From positions 1 to 61,734 of the forward strand of contig JAFGKA010000213.1 of the NCBI GenBank assembly GCA_016928855.1: a DNA stretch of 61,734 nt, read 5' to 3'. The position numbers and the translations under genes were made by a program. The stretch's first letter is position 1, and every line of letters starts with the position of its first letter. Positions 58,700 to 61,734 of this stretch are shown piece after piece. Under the pieces are notes generated by a model. It was given only the letters and a program-made list of their open reading frames with translations, searched no databases and was not told where the DNA came from. Origin of the DNA: Phycisphaerae bacterium (GTDB lineage: Bacteria > Planctomycetota > Phycisphaerae > UBA1845 > PWPN01).

Positions 58700-60145
58700 T
58701 CACACCCGTCTTCTGTGCATCAGCATGAGGCCGAAGAACACGATCGTGGCGGCCATGCCTGAGCCGCAGCCGCACGGCCCCGGTTGCACGCTGTTCGGAT
58801 CGTCGGGGCAACCGTCACATGCGTCGCCGACGCCGTCGCCGTCGCGGTCGGCCTGGTCGGCGTTGGACACTGCCGCACAGTTGTCGGCATCGTCCGCCAC
58901 GCCGTCACCGTCGGCATCACTGCCACCGGTACCGTCGTCGCCGGTCTCATCGCCGCCAGCCTCAACCGCTTGCCAGCATGCCCAGCGTCCGGCGGGTCCG
59001 CCGCCGGCGTAGGTGAAATCACCGCCCACATACAAGGCCCCGTCCAGTACGGCCATCGCACGCACCGTATCGTTCACGCCCGCTCCGAGATTGGACCAGC
59101 TTTGCGTCGCGGGATCCCAGCAGGCAACGCGAAACGCTTCGGTCCCGCCCGCGACGGCGAAGCTGCCTCCCGCGTACAGCTTGCCGTCCATCGTCGCGAG
59201 GGCGTTCACCTGTTCACTCATGCCGGCGCCGATGCCCGCCGCCAGAGCTGACCACGTCTGCGTAGCAGGGTCGAACGACGCAACGTTCGAGGCAGACACC
59301 TCACCAACAGACGTAAACCGGCCGCCGGCGTACAGCACGCCGTTGAGGAAGAGCATCGCGTTGATCTGTGAGGTCCCGGCTCCGCCCAGACCCGCCCCAA
59401 ACGTGGACCAGTCCAGCAAGACCGGATCCCACGTAACGATCCCGTACGAGTGGCTCTCGCCGTACGGCATGAGGAAGTCGCCGCCCGCATACAGCAGGCC
59501 GTCATCCACAGCGGCGAGGGCATACACATGATCTCCAGAGCCGGCCCCGGCCCACTGCTCATCCTGCAGCCGGAACCAGCTCATCGTGTCCGGATCCCAG
59601 TAGGTGACCCTGTCCACCTCTGTGGCACCGGCGTTGAAGAAATAGCCGCCCACGAACAGCTTGCCGTTTCGTACGGTCATCGCGTACACAGCGGCCGCGT
59701 CCGGCGCGAAGAACGATCCAGTCATGCCCGACGAGAAGGCCGACCAGCCTTGCGTGTCCGGGTCCCAGGAGGCGATGCGGTTAACGAGCGTTCCGCCGGC
59801 CGTGGTGAACTCGCCGCCTGCGATCAGCTTGCCGTTGAAGACCGTCAGGGCATACACGTTGGGATTGTCGCCACCCATGCCGGCCCCGAGCGCGGTCCAC
59901 GTCTGCGCGAGCGGATCCCAGCAGGCGATGTTGTTCACGACGGTCGTGCCTGCCGTGGTGAACCCGCCTCCGGCGTAGAGTCTGCCGTTGAAGGCGGCCA
60001 TGGCGTACACCGGACCGTCGAAACCCGGCAATTCCGCCGTCGGCAGCCACTCGTAACTCGCGGCTGAAAGGCGGCTCACCGCGGCCAGAAACACAAGACT
60101 ACTGATTACGAACGACGGGATGCACTTGTCTGATCTGGCATGCAT
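58700..60145 (-). CDS. Secreted seven-repeat propeller protein with TSP3 repeats and C-terminal anchor
   Basis: A 481-residue exported protein. After a signal peptide (about 10-28) come seven repeats of about 45-50 residues with the pattern VYAM-NGKLYAGGxFTTAG...CWDPxTQTW, which should form a seven-bladed propeller. Next come thrombospondin-type-3 Ca-binding repeats (DADGDGVADDADNC, DRDGDGVGDACDGC). A short tail follows: PCGCGSGM, a membrane helix and RRRV, resembling MYXO-/GlyGly-CTERM sorting signals. GGAGAG lies upstream of ATG 60145. It is probably displayed on the cell surface. Confidence 0.85.
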   Translation of the reverse strand: MHARSDKCIPSFVISSLVFLAAVSRLSAASYEWLPTAELPGFDGPVYAMAAFNGRLYAGGGFTTAGTTVVNNIACWDPLAQTWTALGAGMGGDNPNVYALTVFNGKLIAGGEFTTAGGTLVNRIASWDPDTQGWSAFSSGMTGSFFAPDAAAVYAMTVRNGKLFVGGYFFNAGATEVDRVTYWDPDTMSWFRLQDEQWAGAGSGDHVYALAAVDDGLLYAGGDFLMPYGESHSYGIVTWDPVLLDWSTFGAGLGGAGTSQINAMLFLNGVLYAGGRFTSVGEVSASNVASFDPATQTWSALAAGIGAGMSEQVNALATMDGKLYAGGSFAVAGGTEAFRVACWDPATQSWSNLGAGVNDTVRAMAVLDGALYVGGDFTYAGGGPAGRWACWQAVEAGGDETGDDGTGGSDADGDGVADDADNCAAVSNADQADRDGDGVGDACDGCPDDPNSVQPGPCGCGSGMAATIVFFGLMLMHRRRV

Positions 60146-60308
60146 GGCACGTACTCTCCATCTCGCCGAGCGAGATATGCGGGCCACCGCACCGGCCCGA
60201 CCGCTCAGGCTGCGCCGACATTATACCGTGCCGGACATGCGTCCACCCAGGCGAAGCTCAACTCATACGCAGACGGGAAGTGACCGCAGCACCGATGCCG
60301 CCGCACAC

Positions 60309-61734
60309 TCATTGGCACGCCATCTGGCGGTTGGGGCCGTTGAAGCAGGCCGCGAAGATGCCGAAGTCTGCCAGATCAACGTCGCCGTCGCAATCGAGGT
60401 CTGTGGCGCCGCAGCTTGGGTAGAATGGCGGGCGGTTCGGGCCGTTGAAACAGGCCTGAAATGTGCCGAAATCGGTCAGATCCACATCGTCGTCGCGGTC
60501 GAAGTCGGGCGTGGACGGCAGGATCGTCAGCGTCACGTCGATGGTCTGCGGCTCGATCGCCGTGCCGGGTGCCGAAACGCTGATCACGGCGGTGTGCGGA
60601 CCGCACTGCGACGGCAACGGCGCCGCGGCGCCGAACTGGACGGTGATGCTATCAGCGCCACAGGTCACAGACCCGGCCGCCGGGGTGACCGTCAACCAGT
60701 TCTCGCTGGTCGTAATTTCGTAATCGAGCCGAGTCATACCACCGGTCGTCACGGTGAAGCTCCGCTCGGCCACCCCCTCGGAGACGCTTCCCGCCGCGGT
60801 CAGCGAGGGTTCGCTCAGAAGGATCGGCGTGGCAGACCCGGTCGTCAGCGGATACTCGAAGCGATCCGGATGGCTCGTTTCCGCAAGATAGGCCGAGCCG
60901 AGCCAGAACATGCTCCCCGTCGTCCAGTTGGCCTGAACGTACTCGTCAAAGATCGGCCGCAGCCCGGGGTCGACGAAGCCCAGGTGTATCCACCGGAGGA
61001 TACCCGGAATATCCTCCGGCCCCGAAGCCGGAATGCCGTTGACGGTACCGAGGAAGCCGTCGGCGCCGAGGCTCAGGTAACGCACCGTGTTGGCGAAGCG
61101 CTGCATGTCAACCGCGTCAAACACGATGCCCGCACGGTAACACTGGAAAGCGAAATCGACGTTGATGCCCGCGTGGCCGACGTCCTCGTGCCAGGTCGAA
61201 AAGACCGAGTACAGCCACGTGTAGCGATCGTCGATCAGCGTGAGGCGCCTCTTGAAGAACCGCGCGAGACCCTCGGCCCGCGCCCGGTACTGCTCGTCAC
61301 CGGTAATCAGCCAGAGCATGACGAACGTGCGCCCGAGTGCGTTCTGCTGATTGAACGGCATCGGGTCATCCGGGTCCTCGCGCATGTAGCGGAAGTCGTA
61401 GTACTGCTCGCCCCGGTTCGGACCGTCGTGCACCTCCTCCTCGAACGCGGCGGTCATCTCGATGATGTCGGCAAGCCAGGCGTCCGCGTCGGCGCCATGC
61501 TCCGCCCGCAACGACGGGTCTCGATTGACCAGATAGATCCATCGCGCCAGGGGGAATGTGATCATCCCCTGATGCACGACCCAGGCGTGGTAGCCCAACT
61601 CGTGCCGCGGCGTGGCGATCCAGGCCGGCATCATCCGGTCGCGCGGCTCATCCAGCATGCCGATGCGATCCCCGCGATGCGGAAAGATCAACTCGGCGTG
61701 CGTCTTGACGACGTCGAGGTACTCCGGATCGCGC
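60309..61734 (-). CDS. Dockerin-tailed alpha/alpha-barrel protein (5' part missing)
   Basis: At least 474 residues; the frame stays open through the right edge, so the N-terminus is missing and the TTG at 61691 should not be taken as start. The catalytic part resembles glucuronyl C5-epimerase or GH88/GH105-like alpha/alpha barrels (HELGYHAWVVHQGMITFPLARW, WLYSVFSTWHEDVGHAGINVDFAF). An Ig-like or BACON-like domain follows (LTVTPAAGSVTCGAD). The end has two dockerin-like loops (DFDRDDDVDLTDF, DLDCDGDVDLADF) with the FNGPNRP signature, as in the gene at 5062. Confidence 0.82.
   Translation of the reverse strand, partial: RDPEYLDVVKTHAELIFPHRGDRIGMLDEPRDRMMPAWIATPRHELGYHAWVVHQGMITFPLARWIYLVNRDPSLRAEHGADADAWLADIIEMTAAFEEEVHDGPNRGEQYYDFRYMREDPDDPMPFNQQNALGRTFVMLWLITGDEQYRARAEGLARFFKRRLTLIDDRYTWLYSVFSTWHEDVGHAGINVDFAFQCYRAGIVFDAVDMQRFANTVRYLSLGADGFLGTVNGIPASGPEDIPGILRWIHLGFVDPGLRPIFDEYVQANWTTGSMFWLGSAYLAETSHPDRFEYPLTTGSATPILLSEPSLTAAGSVSEGVAERSFTVTTGGMTRLDYEITTSENWLTVTPAAGSVTCGADSITVQFGAAAPLPSQCGPHTAVISVSAPGTAIEPQTIDVTLTILPSTPDFDRDDDVDLTDFGTFQACFNGPNRPPFYPSCGATDLDCDGDVDLADFGIFAACFNGPNRQMACQ

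Noticed and set aside
1-61734. tRNA and rRNA genes
   Set aside because: Scanning the intergenic gaps by eye showed no cloverleaf with a T-loop consensus and no rRNA-like sequence. A tRNA search program would settle it.

Overview
The window looks like chromosomal DNA of a planctomycete (Phycisphaerae-like), and is GC-rich throughout. The evidence is two secreted proteins ending in paired dockerin-like Ca-loop repeats with an FNGPNRP signature, two PEP-CTERM proteins, a TSP3-repeat protein with a C-terminal membrane anchor, several Tat/Sec-exported Gfo/Idh/MocA and TIM-barrel sugar enzymes, a sulfatase and large secreted glycosidases. This placement is inferred from gene content. No rRNA or tRNA was seen.

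Layout. 1-8000 is host: two ABC-exporter modules, a Tat-exported TIM-barrel protein, a DUF4185-like secreted protein and a GntR/LacI-type regulator. 8202-22228 is a compact Mu-like transposable element. It has divergent repressors at one end and a long minus-strand operon: xre, an unknown gene, a sigma-70-like/XRE fusion, a MuA-like DDE transposase, a MuB-like ATPase, small genes, an HK97-type capsid gene, a tape-measure-like gene and a prohead protease. At about 14 kb it has no recognisable terminase, portal or tail set. Its ends are defined by 25-bp inverted termini, three transposase-type sites per end and a 5-bp target duplication (GTACA). It sits inside the left end of an older copy of the same family. 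A decayed right end of that family lies at 36523-36654, next to an hsdR pseudogene fragment.

22298-35954 is the most interesting metabolic region: two divergent operons around one control region (30362-30525). The rightward operon is ROK regulator, Fe-dependent alcohol dehydrogenase, split transketolase (two genes), an RpiB-like isomerase and a TauE-type anion exporter. The leftward operon is a fucose-isomerase-like enzyme, three Gfo/Idh/MocA proteins, a second TauE and two TIM-barrel epimerase-like proteins. The set matches what a sulfo-transketolase route of sulfoquinovose breakdown needs: aldose-ketose isomerase, two-subunit transketolase, sulfoerythrose isomerase, sulfoacetaldehyde reductase and sulfonate exporter. 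The Gfo/Idh genes are possible NAD-dependent glycoside-opening enzymes. This is a hypothesis from family content and gene order.

36763-44000 holds a URO-D-like protein, a sugar MFS transporter, a YifB/ComM AAA protein and a small accessory island (DUF4258/YgiT toxin-antitoxin pair, AbiU2-like HEPN protein, DUF695-like protein and two tiny genes). 44106-61734 is an extracellular polysaccharide and surface-protein region: a GH-A clan hydrolase, a GH106-like rhamnosidase, a GH36-like alpha-galactosidase, PEP-CTERM proteins, a sulfatase, a lipoprotein-like esterase, GNAT, small secreted proteins, a seven-repeat propeller protein and a dockerin-tailed alpha/alpha-barrel protein cut by the window end.
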